Assembly: GCF_004123295.1 (NCBI RefSeq)
Contig: NZ_SDMK01000001.1
Coordinates: forward strand, 310,001 to 374,000
Direction: 5' to 3'
DNA from: Silvibacterium dinghuense
GTDB taxonomy: Bacteria; Acidobacteriota; Terriglobia; Terriglobales; Acidobacteriaceae
DNA: 64,000 bases
Position numbers and translations under genes: made by a program. The notes under the pieces were generated by a model. The model saw nothing but the letters and a program-made list of their open reading frames with translations, was not told the origin of the DNA and searched no databases. Positions within the stretch are counted from its first letter, which is position 1. The number at the start of each line of letters is the position of its first letter. Below are positions 24,507-33,194 of this stretch, piece after piece.

Positions 24507-26921
24507 TTATTCGTCACGCAGCGCCGTGACTGGCTCGATCCGCGATGCGGTATGGACGGGAATCCAGCTCGCTCCCAGCGCCAGCAACGCAATCGCCGAG
24601 AGCGCCGCGCCAAAGACCGCCACATCGTCCGGGCGCACACCGAAGAGCAAACTCGCGACAGCGCGAGCCAGTCCTGCCGCTGCCACGACGCCGACCCCCA
24701 TGCCGACAGCCGTGAGCATGCCCGCACGGCGCAGAAACATCCGCGTCACATCGCCACGTGTTGCGCCCAGCAGCAGCCGCAGTCCAACCTCTTTACGGCG
24801 CTCGCCGACCACACTCGCCATCACACCGAAGATACCGAGCGCGGCCAGCAGCAAGGCAATTCCGGCATCCAGCACCAGCGTCCCCGCGGCATACAGCAGT
24901 CCGATCAGCGCATCATGCAGATATCCCGCATAACTCTCCATGCCGGAGATCGCAAATGTCGGATCGATGCCCGCAATCGCCGCCCGCGCCGCAGAAGCCA
25001 GCGCCGGCGCATCGCCAGCCGTGCGGAGCACATAGCGCGTGGAGGCTGTCGGAAACTGCATCACGCTCAAGTAGATCGCCGGCTCCGGTCCGGGATCGAT
25101 CCACTCATATTGCATATCCTCCACCTCTCCCACAATCGTCACCCAGGGCGTCGGATCGTTCTCCCCCAGCCGCACCCGATGTCCCAGCGGCGACTCGTGC
25201 GGAAAGTGGACCTCGGCAAACTGCCGGCTCACCACTGCAACCAGTGGCGTATCGATACCATCCCGCTGTGTCAGCAGACGTCCGCTCCGCAGCCTCACCT
25301 GCATCGCATCGAAGAACCCCGGGCTCACCGTGATCCGCGATGCGATCTGCACCTGTCCCGGCGCCACTGGACGACCTTCGATCGCGAGCTGTTGATCCCA
25401 GGTTCCTTCATTGCCGTCTGGCACATTGCTAGTCAACGCAACGGCCTGCACACCCGGCAGACCGCGCAGCCGGTCAAGACTCTGCTCATACTGCTGCGCC
25501 AGCCGCGCAGGATCGTTGCTTTGGCCTGTCGGCGTCCATAACTCGAAGGTCAACACCTTTGCCGGCTCCAGCCGGTCTTCCTTGTGCAACATCGACCACA
25601 TGCCCTTGGCCATCAGCGCCGAGCCGATCACCAGCGTCACCGCCAACGCAATCTGCGCCACGGCAAAAATGCTGCGCAGCCGATGCGTCGATCGGGCACC
25701 GGTGGTCGTGCGGCCGCCGGCCTTCAGCTGCCCCACCAGGTCTACACGCAGCGCCTCGAGCGCCGGTGCCAGACCCGAGATCATCCCGGCAGCCATCGCC
25801 AGCACCACCGAAAGTACCAGTGCGCGGCCATTCAGCGAGACCTGTTCCCAGCCGGCGATATAGCGCGCAATCCGCTCCGGCATCTCAGCCAGCAGGATAT
25901 GCAGATCCAGAATCGCCAGCAGCACGCCTACTGCCGCGCCACCGATGCTCAGCAGCAGACTCTCCGCCAGGAGCTGACGCAGCAGCAGCCAACGGCTTGA
26001 GCCGAGCGCCGTCCGCAGCGCCATCTCCCCGCGCCGGCTCAGTCCCCGCGCAAACTGCAGGTTGGCCACATTTGCGCAAACGATCAGCAATACAAAGGTC
26101 GTCGCCGCCATGATCATCTTCAGGTAGAGCGGCGTCATCGGCCCGTTGATGCCCTTGAGGAGCGGTTCCACCGTCACGCTCCAGCCGCGGTCTGCCTCCG
26201 GATACTGCGCTGCCTGACGTTCCGCTGCCGCGCGCATCTCTGCCTGGGCTACGCCCAGCGCGACGCCAGGCCGTAACCGGCCCACCGCAAAATAGCGGCG
26301 ATCGCTGCGGTCCGTCCGCTGCGCCGGAGTCGGCGCCAGGGGGATAAAGAGCTCGGCTTCCGGGGGATAAGCCAGCGAGCGCGGCATCACACCGACGACG
26401 GTGTAATTGCGGCCTCCCAGCAGAACCGGCCGTCCCACCACACCGGGATCGCTGCCGAACTGCCGCGCCCAGAAGCGATAGCTCAGAATGATCTCGCCGT
26501 CGCGCCCTGGCTCCGACTCATCGGCGCGAAAGAGCCGTCCTTGCAGCGGCTGGACCTGCAACAGGGAGAAGAACTCCTGCGAAACCGCCTCGGCCTCCAC
26601 ATGCACCGCCGAGCCCGCGCCAGTCAGGTTCATCTCCCGGTCCTGTCGGATCGCCATCGACTCGAAGGAGCGCGTCTCCCGCTGCCAGTCCAGAAAATCG
26701 GCCAGCGAAACCCGCGCATCGTCGCTGCCTTTCTGCTGCCCTCCGAGCGTCATCACCCGCCCGAGGTCCGGAACCGCGATCGGCCGCAGCATCATGGCAT
26801 CCAGCATGCTGAAAACGGCGGTGTTTGCGCCGATGCCGATAGCCAGCGTCAGCATGGCCGTCAAAGTGAATGCCGGCGACTTCCTCAATTGACGAAAGGC
26901 ATACTTCAGGTCTGCCATCAT
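24507..26921 (-). CDS. ADOP-type duplicated ABC permease
   Basis: 804 residues from the ATG ending at 26921, with GGGAG eight bases upstream; a start five codons earlier is possible. It opens MADLKYAFRQLRKSPAFTLTA after two methionines and shows the same double MacB architecture as its neighbour: LTLAIGIGANTAVFSMLDAMMLRPI, a periplasmic domain with LSYRFWARQFGSDPGVVGRPVLLGG, FVLLIVCANVANLQFARGLSRRGEMALRTALG split over helices, and a second FtsX unit with VVGERRKEVGLRLLLGATRGDVTRMFLR. The tail is HTASRIEPVTALRDE. The two proteins are clearly paralogous but diverged, so they are not a recent duplication. No ATPase is near. Confidence 0.93.
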   Translation of the reverse strand: MMADLKYAFRQLRKSPAFTLTAMLTLAIGIGANTAVFSMLDAMMLRPIAVPDLGRVMTLGGQQKGSDDARVSLADFLDWQRETRSFESMAIRQDREMNLTGAGSAVHVEAEAVSQEFFSLLQVQPLQGRLFRADESEPGRDGEIILSYRFWARQFGSDPGVVGRPVLLGGRNYTVVGVMPRSLAYPPEAELFIPLAPTPAQRTDRSDRRYFAVGRLRPGVALGVAQAEMRAAAERQAAQYPEADRGWSVTVEPLLKGINGPMTPLYLKMIMAATTFVLLIVCANVANLQFARGLSRRGEMALRTALGSSRWLLLRQLLAESLLLSIGGAAVGVLLAILDLHILLAEMPERIARYIAGWEQVSLNGRALVLSVVLAMAAGMISGLAPALEALRVDLVGQLKAGGRTTTGARSTHRLRSIFAVAQIALAVTLVIGSALMAKGMWSMLHKEDRLEPAKVLTFELWTPTGQSNDPARLAQQYEQSLDRLRGLPGVQAVALTSNVPDGNEGTWDQQLAIEGRPVAPGQVQIASRITVSPGFFDAMQVRLRSGRLLTQRDGIDTPLVAVVSRQFAEVHFPHESPLGHRVRLGENDPTPWVTIVGEVEDMQYEWIDPGPEPAIYLSVMQFPTASTRYVLRTAGDAPALASAARAAIAGIDPTFAISGMESYAGYLHDALIGLLYAAGTLVLDAGIALLLAALGIFGVMASVVGERRKEVGLRLLLGATRGDVTRMFLRRAGMLTAVGMGVGVVAAAGLARAVASLLFGVRPDDVAVFGAALSAIALLALGASWIPVHTASRIEPVTALRDE

Positions 26922-27142
26922 GGCGCAAGCTCCCATGGAACTCGATCCGGTCCACAGGCATAACTTCAGCCGGGGCTCCGTCCAGAGCCTGCACGTGCAT
27001 GCCGAGGACCGTTCCCATCCGGCTCATATCCCCTATGCAATCTGCACTTTATCTGCCAACGCGTTGATCCCTGCTGTCCGGCGACAGTTATTTCTGTTCA
27101 GAATCGAACATGCGGGGCTGGCATCGCGCGAGAACAAAGCCA

Positions 27143-27445
27143 TCAGCGTCCGAGCAGTTCTTCCGTGATCTCCCGCCACTCGTCATCCATCGGAATGTGC
27201 GCCGCTCGCCGGCCTGCCTGCCGATACCAGTAGCCGGCATTTCCCTCATCGCCTTCGCGCCGGTGCAGATAAGCATGCACCCAGGCTGCGTCGCGGCTGT
27301 CGATCGCCTGGGCGATCTCGTGCGCCCGCGTCCAGTCGCCTTTTGCCTCCCACCACATCGCCTCCACCAGGGGCGTCAGACCCACAGGTGGGTGGGCTTC
27401 GCGCAGCGCCGCCCGCAGTGTCTCCAGACTCATCGTTTCGCTCAT
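27143..27445 (-). CDS. Small conserved hypothetical protein
   Basis: 100 residues from ATG ending at 27445 (MSETMSLETLRAALREAHPP); the longer frame to 27634 would run into the FeoA start on the other strand. It is soluble, tryptophan-rich (about six Trp) and mostly helical, with LVEAMWWEAKGDWTRAHEIAQ and the stretch AAWVHAYLHRREGDEGNAGYWYRQAGR, which resembles a single TPR-like helix pair. I know similar small proteins from acidobacterial and other genomes, but none has an assigned role. It is divergent from feoA. Confidence 0.75.
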   Translation of the reverse strand: MSETMSLETLRAALREAHPPVGLTPLVEAMWWEAKGDWTRAHEIAQAIDSRDAAWVHAYLHRREGDEGNAGYWYRQAGRRAAHIPMDDEWREITEELLGR

Positions 27446-27624
27446 GCGCCCTATCTTATGGCAGCTCTTTTCGAAGGGTGCAGAACCGCTGAGCCGTCTC
27501 TCTACGCAGCTCCGACGCTGCTTTAGACCGCTCGGCATAAACTCCGAGCTCTTTGGTCGCAATTGCGCTATCATCAGAGGAAGACGGTTGAATCTGGTAT
27601 GCCGGGCCGTCAGCTGGATGCATC
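27446..27624. promoter_or_regulatory. Divergent region before feoAB
   Basis: 179 bases must hold the promoters for the leftward small protein and rightward feoAB. I looked for a Fur-like inverted repeat (GATAATGATAATCATTATC type) and found no match. TATCAT at about 27570 is a possible -10 without a good -35. Confidence 0.35.
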
Positions 27625-27858
27625 TTGAAAGCACTGAGTGAACTGGAAATCGGCACCGTAGCCATTGTGGATGCGCTGGAGCTGCCGGACGAGATCGGGC
27701 ACCACCTCATGCACATGGGATTCGTCCCGGATGCACGCGTGATCGTCGTCCGCCGCGCCCCCGCCGGCGATCCCACCGTTTATGCCATCGAGGGCTTCGA
27801 GGTCGCGCTCCGCCGGGAAACCGCCCGCTCGATCCAGGTCCGTCCTGCCGAGGGATGA
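27625..27858 (+). CDS. feoA: FeoA-type ferrous iron transport accessory protein
   Basis: 77-residue SH3-like protein with the FeoA pattern: LSELEIGTVAIVDALELPDEI, HHLMHMGFVPDARVIVVRRAP, then VYAIEGFEVALRRETARSIQV. FeoA binds the FeoB G-domain region and is needed for Fe(II) import. The start is TTG 27625; no in-frame ATG exists nearby and the family opening fits this position. It precedes feoB by 38 bases, the normal order. Confidence 0.92.
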   Translation: MKALSELEIGTVAIVDALELPDEIGHHLMHMGFVPDARVIVVRRAPAGDPTVYAIEGFEVALRRETARSIQVRPAEG

Positions 27859-27896
27859 AGGCCGATATGTACGAAGGAGAGGCGGAATAGCTGCCC

Positions 27897-29786
27897 ATGA
27901 GCGACTGCTGCACCACGGAAACCATCGAGATCCTGCCTGAACCGAAGGTTCCAGGAAAGCTTCGAACCGTCGCGCTCATCGGGCCTCCGAACTCCGGCAA
28001 ATCCACGCTCTTTAATCGCCTGACCGGTCTCCGCCAGAAGGTGGCCAACTACCCCGGCGTCACCGTCGAACAGCATGTCGGCAAGCTTAGCGGTATTGGC
28101 CGCAGTGATCTGTATCTGATTGATCTTCCAGGCATTTACAGCCTCGACTCCTACTCCGAAGATGCCCGCGTCTCGGTCGAGGTCCTCACCGGCCGGATGC
28201 CCGGCACACCCCAGCCCGATGCCATCCTGCTGGTCCTGGATTCGCTGCACCTGAGCCGCCAGCTCATGCTCGCCGCCCCCATTCTTGCGCTCAAGCTACC
28301 CACCATGGTCCTGCTCAACATGAGCGACCTGATGGAGGCCCGCGGCGGCGAAGTAGACACGCTGGCTCTCGCCCGGGAAATCGGTGTTCCCGTGGCCAAG
28401 ATCAGCGCCGCACGCGGCACCGGCATCGACGCCATCACCCACTTTCTCAATCGCAAGAGCGAGCCGGCCATCCCCAGCCCAGGAGCGGGAGGAAGGCTGG
28501 AGCTGCCGGTCGTCGACAACCCGCGCTCCTACCGCCAGTGGGCCACCGGCATCAGCACCCGCACCAAGTACAAGGCGCCGCTCTCGTCCGAATGGACGCG
28601 CAAGCTCGACCGCGTGTTGCTGCACCGCATCCTTGGCCCGATTCTCTTCCTCGTGGTCGTCATCGCCGTCTTCCAGGTGGTCTTCTCCATCGGTCAGCCG
28701 CTCAGCGACGGCTTCGGTGACATCCTGAACAACGCTGGTGACGCCATCGGCGCGCACCTCGGCCACGGCTGGCTCGAGTCGCTGCTCATTGACGGTGTCT
28801 GGAAAGGCGTAGCCTCCGTGCTCGTCTTCCTGCCGCAGATTCTGCTGCTCTTTCTGTTCATCGGCGTGCTCGAGGACTCCGGCTACCTGGCCCGCGCCGC
28901 GCTGATCGCCGACCGCATGATGCGTTCGATCGGCCTCAACGGCAAGGCCTTCATCCCGCTGCTCTCGGCCTACGCCTGCGCCGTGCCGGCCATCATGGCC
29001 ACACGCACCATCGAGAACAAGCGCGACCGCTTTGCCACCATCCTTGTCACACCCTTCATGACCTGCTCGGCCCGCCTGCCCATCTATCTGCTGATGATCG
29101 CGGCCTTTATCCCCAACAAGCCGCTGCTCGGCGACTTCTTCGGCATGCGCGCCGCGGTTATGCTCTCGCTCTACCTGCTCGGATTTCTGGCCGCGCTCGG
29201 CACCGCGCGCCTGCTCAAGTCGTCGATTCTCAAGACCTCGACCGCGCCATTCATCCTCGAACTGCCGCAGTACCGCCTGCCCACCCTGCGCTCGCTGGGC
29301 CTGCGCGTCTTCGATCGCGGCAAGGTCTTCCTGAAGCAGGCCGGAACCATCATTCTGACGGTCACGCTGATCCTCTGGGTACTCAGCCACCTGCCCATGC
29401 ACTCCGATCTGCCGGACAGCATCATCGGCCGCGTCGGACACCTGATCGAACCCATCATCCGCCCGCTCGGCTTCAACTGGAAGATCGGTATCGGCCTGCT
29501 CAGCTCGGTGGTCGCCCGCGAGGTCATCGTCGGCACGCTTGGCACGCTCTACGGCGCCGAGGGCGCAGCCCTGCAGACCGCGCTCCATCACGATCTCACG
29601 CTCGGCGGCGCACTCGCGCTGGTAGTCTTCTTCGCCTTCGCCATGCAGTGCACCTCCACGCTGGCCATCGTGAAGCGCGAGACCAACAGCTGGAAGTGGC
29701 CGGCGCTGCAGTTTGCATACATGAGCGCGCTGGCATATCTCGCAGCCCTGGCGACCAACCAGATCGTAAGCCACCTGGTGCGTTAA
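27897..29786 (+). CDS. feoB: Ferrous iron transporter FeoB
   Basis: 629-residue inner-membrane Fe(II) transporter with an N-terminal GTPase domain: G1 GPPNSGKST (29-37), GVTVEQHVGK, G3 DLPGIYSLDS, G4 NMSD and G5 SAARGTG. The membrane part has the two Gate motifs, with LLSAYACAVPAIMATRTIENKRDRFAT (first) and VVAREVIVGTLGTLYG (second), each carrying the conserved cysteine or serine/threonine region. It is shorter than E. coli FeoB (773 residues), mainly in the linker after the G domain and at the C-terminus, as in many bacteria. An N-terminal CC pair (residues 4-5) is unusual but unexplained. It follows feoA. Confidence 0.96.
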   Translation: MSDCCTTETIEILPEPKVPGKLRTVALIGPPNSGKSTLFNRLTGLRQKVANYPGVTVEQHVGKLSGIGRSDLYLIDLPGIYSLDSYSEDARVSVEVLTGRMPGTPQPDAILLVLDSLHLSRQLMLAAPILALKLPTMVLLNMSDLMEARGGEVDTLALAREIGVPVAKISAARGTGIDAITHFLNRKSEPAIPSPGAGGRLELPVVDNPRSYRQWATGISTRTKYKAPLSSEWTRKLDRVLLHRILGPILFLVVVIAVFQVVFSIGQPLSDGFGDILNNAGDAIGAHLGHGWLESLLIDGVWKGVASVLVFLPQILLLFLFIGVLEDSGYLARAALIADRMMRSIGLNGKAFIPLLSAYACAVPAIMATRTIENKRDRFATILVTPFMTCSARLPIYLLMIAAFIPNKPLLGDFFGMRAAVMLSLYLLGFLAALGTARLLKSSILKTSTAPFILELPQYRLPTLRSLGLRVFDRGKVFLKQAGTIILTVTLILWVLSHLPMHSDLPDSIIGRVGHLIEPIIRPLGFNWKIGIGLLSSVVAREVIVGTLGTLYGAEGAALQTALHHDLTLGGALALVVFFAFAMQCTSTLAIVKRETNSWKWPALQFAYMSALAYLAALATNQIVSHLVR

Positions 29787-29820
29787 CCTGCAGTTCAAAA
29801 TGCTTCTAATTCGTCGCATG

Positions 29821-29858
29821 ACGATGGGAAGCCTTATCTCGATCAGGCTTCCCATCGT
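29821..29858. terminator. Strong hairpin after feoB
   Basis: A perfect 14-base-pair stem, ACGATGGGAAGCCT with AGGCTTCCCATCGT, around a ten-base loop, 34 bases after the feoB stop. The tail is TCATCCAG, so termination would need help from a factor. Confidence 0.65.
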
Positions 29859-29905
29859 TCATCCAGATCACTTTCCCCGATACAATAGCAAAAGGGGGAA
29901 GTGAT
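29858..29905 (+). promoter_or_regulatory. Candidate promoter with overlapping inverted repeat
   Basis: TACAAT at 29881-29886 is a good -10; TTCATC at 29858 is a weak -35 at 17 bases. ATCACTTTCCCC (29868-29879) and GGGGGAAGTGAT (29894-29905) are inverted repeats with one mismatch that flank the -10, so a repressor or activator could bind there. Confidence 0.45.
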
Positions 29906-29948
29906 TTCCGCATCACCGAGCCTCCGCACTTCCTCTCCTGAGAACCGA

Positions 29949-31556
29949 ATGATTTCAGTCAGCAATGTCACCATGCGCTACGGCGCCAAGATCCTCTTCG
30001 AGGACGTCTCCGTCACCTTCGTCGCCGGCCGCCGCTACGGCCTCACCGGCCCGAACGGCGCGGGCAAGTCCACCTTCATGAAGGTCCTCACCGGCGAGCT
30101 CGATGCGCAGAAGGGCAACGTCGTCCGCCCCAAGAAGCTCGGTGTGCTGCGCCAGGACCAGTTCGCCTTTGACGCCTACCGCGTCATCGATACCGTCATC
30201 ATGGGCAACAAACCGCTCTGGGCCGCCATGGAAGAGCGCGACGCTATTTACTCGAAGGCCGAACTCACCGACGATGACGGCATGCGCCTCGGAGAGCTCG
30301 AAGGCATCGTGGGCGAAGAAGACGGCTACACCGCTGAGAGCGACGCCGCCATCCTGCTCCAGGGCCTCGACATCCCCGACGAGCTGCACGACCGCAAGAT
30401 GGGCGAGCTCCAGGGCGGCCAGAAGGTCCGCGTACTGCTCGCGCAGGCGCTCTTCGGCAAGCCCCAGGCCCTGCTCCTCGACGAGCCTACGAACCATCTC
30501 GATCTCGACTCGATCCACTGGCTCCAGGACTTCCTGCTCAACTACGACGGCACGCTCATCACCATCTCGCACGACCGTCACTTCCTGAACAGCGTCACCA
30601 CGCATACCGCCGATATCGACTACCAGACGATCATCACCTACACCGGTGGCTATGACGACATGGTGGTCGCGAAGACGCAGATCCGCTCGCGCCTGGAATC
30701 GCAGAACGAGCAGCGCGAGAAGAAGATCGCTCAGCTCAACGAGTTCATCGCGCGCTTCGCCGCCGGTACCCGTTCGAGCCAGGTGACCAGCCGCAAGAAG
30801 GAAGTCGAGCGCCTGCAGACCACCGAGCTCTCGCGCTCGAATATTCAACGCCCCTATATCCGCTTCGACCTCAACCGACCTTCGGGCAAGACCGCGCTCG
30901 AGTTCGAGAATATCGGCAAGAGCTATGACGATCTCAAGGTCTTCGACGGATTCAGCGGCATGGTGCAGCGCGGCGACAAGATCGTGCTGATGGGCCGGAA
31001 CGGCCAGGGTAAGACCACCATGCTCAAGGCCCTGCTCTCTGCCGACCCGGAGCACAGGGACAAGGATTTCGATCTCACCGCTGGCGAAATCAAGTGGGGA
31101 CACGAAGCCCAGATCGGCTACTTCCCGCAGGATCACACCGGCATGATCGAGCACGGCCTGACCGTTGCCGACTGGCTGCACCAGTGGGACATGAAGAAGT
31201 CCGCCGAAGAAATTCGCGGCATTCTCGGCCAGATGCTCTTCCGCGGCGAAGAAGGCCTCAAGCCCACCTCCGCGCTCTCGGGCGGTGAGGCTGCACGTCT
31301 GCTCTTCTGCAAGCTCATGATGCAGAAGCCGAACATCCTCATCCTCGACGAGCCGACGAATCACCTCGACCTCGAATCGATCAATGCGCTCAATATCTCT
31401 CTTCAGAAGTACGAGGGCACCGTCCTGCTCGTTACCCACGATCAGGACCTGATCGAAGAAGTCGCGACCCGCATCTGGAACTTCGAGGGCGGCAAAATCG
31501 ACGATTTCAAGGGCCCCTACGAGGAATTTCAGCAGGCCATGAAGGCTTCCAAGTAA
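29949..31556 (+). CDS. ABC-F family ATPase (YbiT-like)
   Basis: 535-residue soluble protein with two ABC ATPase domains and no membrane part, the ABC-F class that acts on ribosomes. First domain: GPNGAGKST, LQGGQKVRV, ALLLDEPTNHLDLDS. Between the domains lies the charged P-site tRNA-interaction linker (about 230-310; QNEQREKKIAQLNEFIARF, then SRKKEVERLQ). Second domain: GRNGQGKTT, LSGGEAARL, ILILDEPTNHLDLES. I start at ATG 29949 (MISVSNV), which matches family N-termini, rather than the upstream GTG at 29901 that lies in the inverted repeat. YbiT-type members are thought to relieve certain stalled ribosomes. A strong terminator follows. Confidence 0.93.
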   Translation: MISVSNVTMRYGAKILFEDVSVTFVAGRRYGLTGPNGAGKSTFMKVLTGELDAQKGNVVRPKKLGVLRQDQFAFDAYRVIDTVIMGNKPLWAAMEERDAIYSKAELTDDDGMRLGELEGIVGEEDGYTAESDAAILLQGLDIPDELHDRKMGELQGGQKVRVLLAQALFGKPQALLLDEPTNHLDLDSIHWLQDFLLNYDGTLITISHDRHFLNSVTTHTADIDYQTIITYTGGYDDMVVAKTQIRSRLESQNEQREKKIAQLNEFIARFAAGTRSSQVTSRKKEVERLQTTELSRSNIQRPYIRFDLNRPSGKTALEFENIGKSYDDLKVFDGFSGMVQRGDKIVLMGRNGQGKTTMLKALLSADPEHRDKDFDLTAGEIKWGHEAQIGYFPQDHTGMIEHGLTVADWLHQWDMKKSAEEIRGILGQMLFRGEEGLKPTSALSGGEAARLLFCKLMMQKPNILILDEPTNHLDLESINALNISLQKYEGTVLLVTHDQDLIEEVATRIWNFEGGKIDDFKGPYEEFQQAMKASK

Positions 31557-31577
31557 CAGAAGTCTAGAAACGCACCG

Positions 31578-31614
31578 AAAAAGGCCATCGGCATATCCAG
31601 CCGATGGCCTTTTT
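31578..31614 (+). terminator. Rho-independent terminator
   Basis: A 15-base-pair stem (AAAAAGGCCATCGGC with its complement) around a seven-base loop, ending in TTTTT, 22 bases after the ABC-F stop. Confidence 0.93.
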
Positions 31615-31741
31615 ACATTTCCTGCCACTTTGCCTGTACTGGAGCTTTGCAGCAAAAATACTTCGTATCGCAACTTTCCCATGGACGCAGGCCTGTAGCG
31701 GTCTTCACAATAGACGCACGCTCACAACCTGGGTCGAGCAC

Positions 31742-32893
31742 ATGGATCTCCACACTCTCCATGTCGAGCACGCGGTGCTTCTCGCGCTATACACGCTGTT
31801 GACCTTCCTCAACCTGCGTGTGCATCGCGGTGCCCCCGGATTAGCCTGGTTCCCTGCCTTTGCCGTCTCCGTATGTGGAGGCGCTGCGCTGGTGGCGCTC
31901 CGTGGCACCATTCCCGATTGGCTCTCGATCGTCTGCGGCAATGCCCTGTTCTCGCTCGGCTATCTCTTTCTCCATCGCTCGATGACCAGCTTTTTCGGCC
32001 GCGGAGCCTATGGCTGGCGCTTTCAGATTGCACTGGTGTCAGCCTTCATCCTGGCCATGATCGAGTACGGAGCTGTCCACCCCAATACCAGTCGACGCCT
32101 GATCGCTCTGAGCATTGTGCTGACCGTACAGCTCACCATTACCGGATGGCTTGTCTTCCGCAGTACGCCACCCTACATGCGCAGTGCCGGCTGGATCATG
32201 GGCATTGTGCTCTTTCTGCTCGCCGCCGGAAACCTGATCCGCCTGGCCGGCGTTGTACTGCAGGGCGCACCCGGCAACTACCTGCGCGGCGGACCGCTGC
32301 TGGCCTGGGTGGTTATCAATACCTCCGTCCTGCAGGGCGGTATCATCGTCTCTTTCGTCTGGATGACCGCCGCGCGTCTTCATCACGACCTGGTGCAACA
32401 GGCCACGACCGATCCACTCACCAGCCTTTACAATCGCCGTGCCCTGGAAACCATAGCCGAGCGCACCATCGCCGCAAAGGGAAAGAACCACACTCCCATC
32501 TCCGCGATCCTCTTCGATCTCGATAATTTCAAGGAGATCAATGACTCCTTCGGACATCTCGGCGGCGACGCGGCGCTCATCGCCGTATCCCGCTGCCTGC
32601 AGCGCGAAACCCGCCCCGGCGATACCCTGGCACGATGGGCCGGCGATGAATTCGCCATCCTCCTCGATGCCACAGAGCTCGAAGCGGCCCAGGCATTGGC
32701 CGAACGGCTGCGTATGGCGCTCGAACAGTTGTGCGTGCGCTACGGCAGCCATGAGTTCTCCCTGACAGCCAGCTTCGGCGTTGCCGAGTTGAGCAGCGCC
32801 GCCGGCGGCTGGGACGAGCTCATGCAGCAGTGCGACCGGGCTCTCTATGCCGTCAAAAGCAGTGGCGGCAACTTTGTGCACTGCACCTCCTGA
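31742..32893 (+). CDS. Membrane-bound diguanylate cyclase
   Basis: 383 residues from ATG 31742. About seven hydrophobic helices fill residues 1-215, forming an integral-membrane sensor domain of unknown ligand. The GGDEF domain follows (ATTDPLTSLYNRRALE to the end) and would make cyclic di-GMP from GTP. The active-site loop reads AGDEF (about 300-304) instead of GGDEF, a substitution tolerated in some active enzymes. The inhibitory I-site RPGD (about 291-294) lies five residues before it, as in product-inhibited cyclases. FDLDNFKEINDSFGHLGGD carries the metal aspartate and substrate asparagine. No EAL or HD-GYP partner is visible in the window. Confidence 0.92.
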   Translation: MDLHTLHVEHAVLLALYTLLTFLNLRVHRGAPGLAWFPAFAVSVCGGAALVALRGTIPDWLSIVCGNALFSLGYLFLHRSMTSFFGRGAYGWRFQIALVSAFILAMIEYGAVHPNTSRRLIALSIVLTVQLTITGWLVFRSTPPYMRSAGWIMGIVLFLLAAGNLIRLAGVVLQGAPGNYLRGGPLLAWVVINTSVLQGGIIVSFVWMTAARLHHDLVQQATTDPLTSLYNRRALETIAERTIAAKGKNHTPISAILFDLDNFKEINDSFGHLGGDAALIAVSRCLQRETRPGDTLARWAGDEFAILLDATELEAAQALAERLRMALEQLCVRYGSHEFSLTASFGVAELSSAAGGWDELMQQCDRALYAVKSSGGNFVHCTS

Positions 32894-32948
32894 GCGAAAT
32901 AGAATCGAAGCCGAGGGCGAATGGCATCTCGCGCTCTACCCACTTCCC

Positions 32949-33182
32949 ATGCCCGCCTCTACTCAGCCAGGAAAACCGCAACCCATCCATGGCTTCCACC
33001 AGGACGAACACGGAGACTGGGTCGCCGAGCTGGCCTGCGGCCACGGCCAGCATGTGCGTCATCGCCCGCCATGGGAGCTGCGCCCCTGGGTTAGCACAGA
33101 AGAAGGACGCCACGCCCAGCTCGGCCTCATCCTCTACTGTGTACGCTGCCTCGAGCCGGAAGACTCGCCTTCAACCAAGTAA
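32949..33182 (+). CDS. DUF3565 family protein
   Basis: 77-residue soluble protein that matches the DUF3565 pattern: GFHQDEHGDWVAELACGHGQ, then HVRHRPPWELRPWV and a C-terminal YCVRCLE. The conserved cysteine-histidine set (CGH, HVRHR, C-x2-C) suggests a bound metal; the role is unknown. The start is ATG 32949. It sits between the diguanylate cyclase and the uup gene on the same strand, 13 bases before the latter. Confidence 0.87.
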   Translation: MPASTQPGKPQPIHGFHQDEHGDWVAELACGHGQHVRHRPPWELRPWVSTEEGRHAQLGLILYCVRCLEPEDSPSTK

Positions 33183-33194
33183 AATCAGAAGTGC

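Noticed and set aside
22003-26921. Recent tandem duplication of the ADOP genes
   Set aside because: The two proteins share architecture but little identical sequence, so they are old paralogues.
28296-29855. Long antisense frame (519 codons) opposite feoB
   Set aside because: It is the complement of a clear FeoB gene in GC-rich DNA, has biased charged composition and no ribosome site.
29955-31682. Long antisense frame (575 codons) opposite the ABC-F gene
   Set aside because: It mirrors a well-conserved ABC-F gene and runs through a rho-independent terminator.
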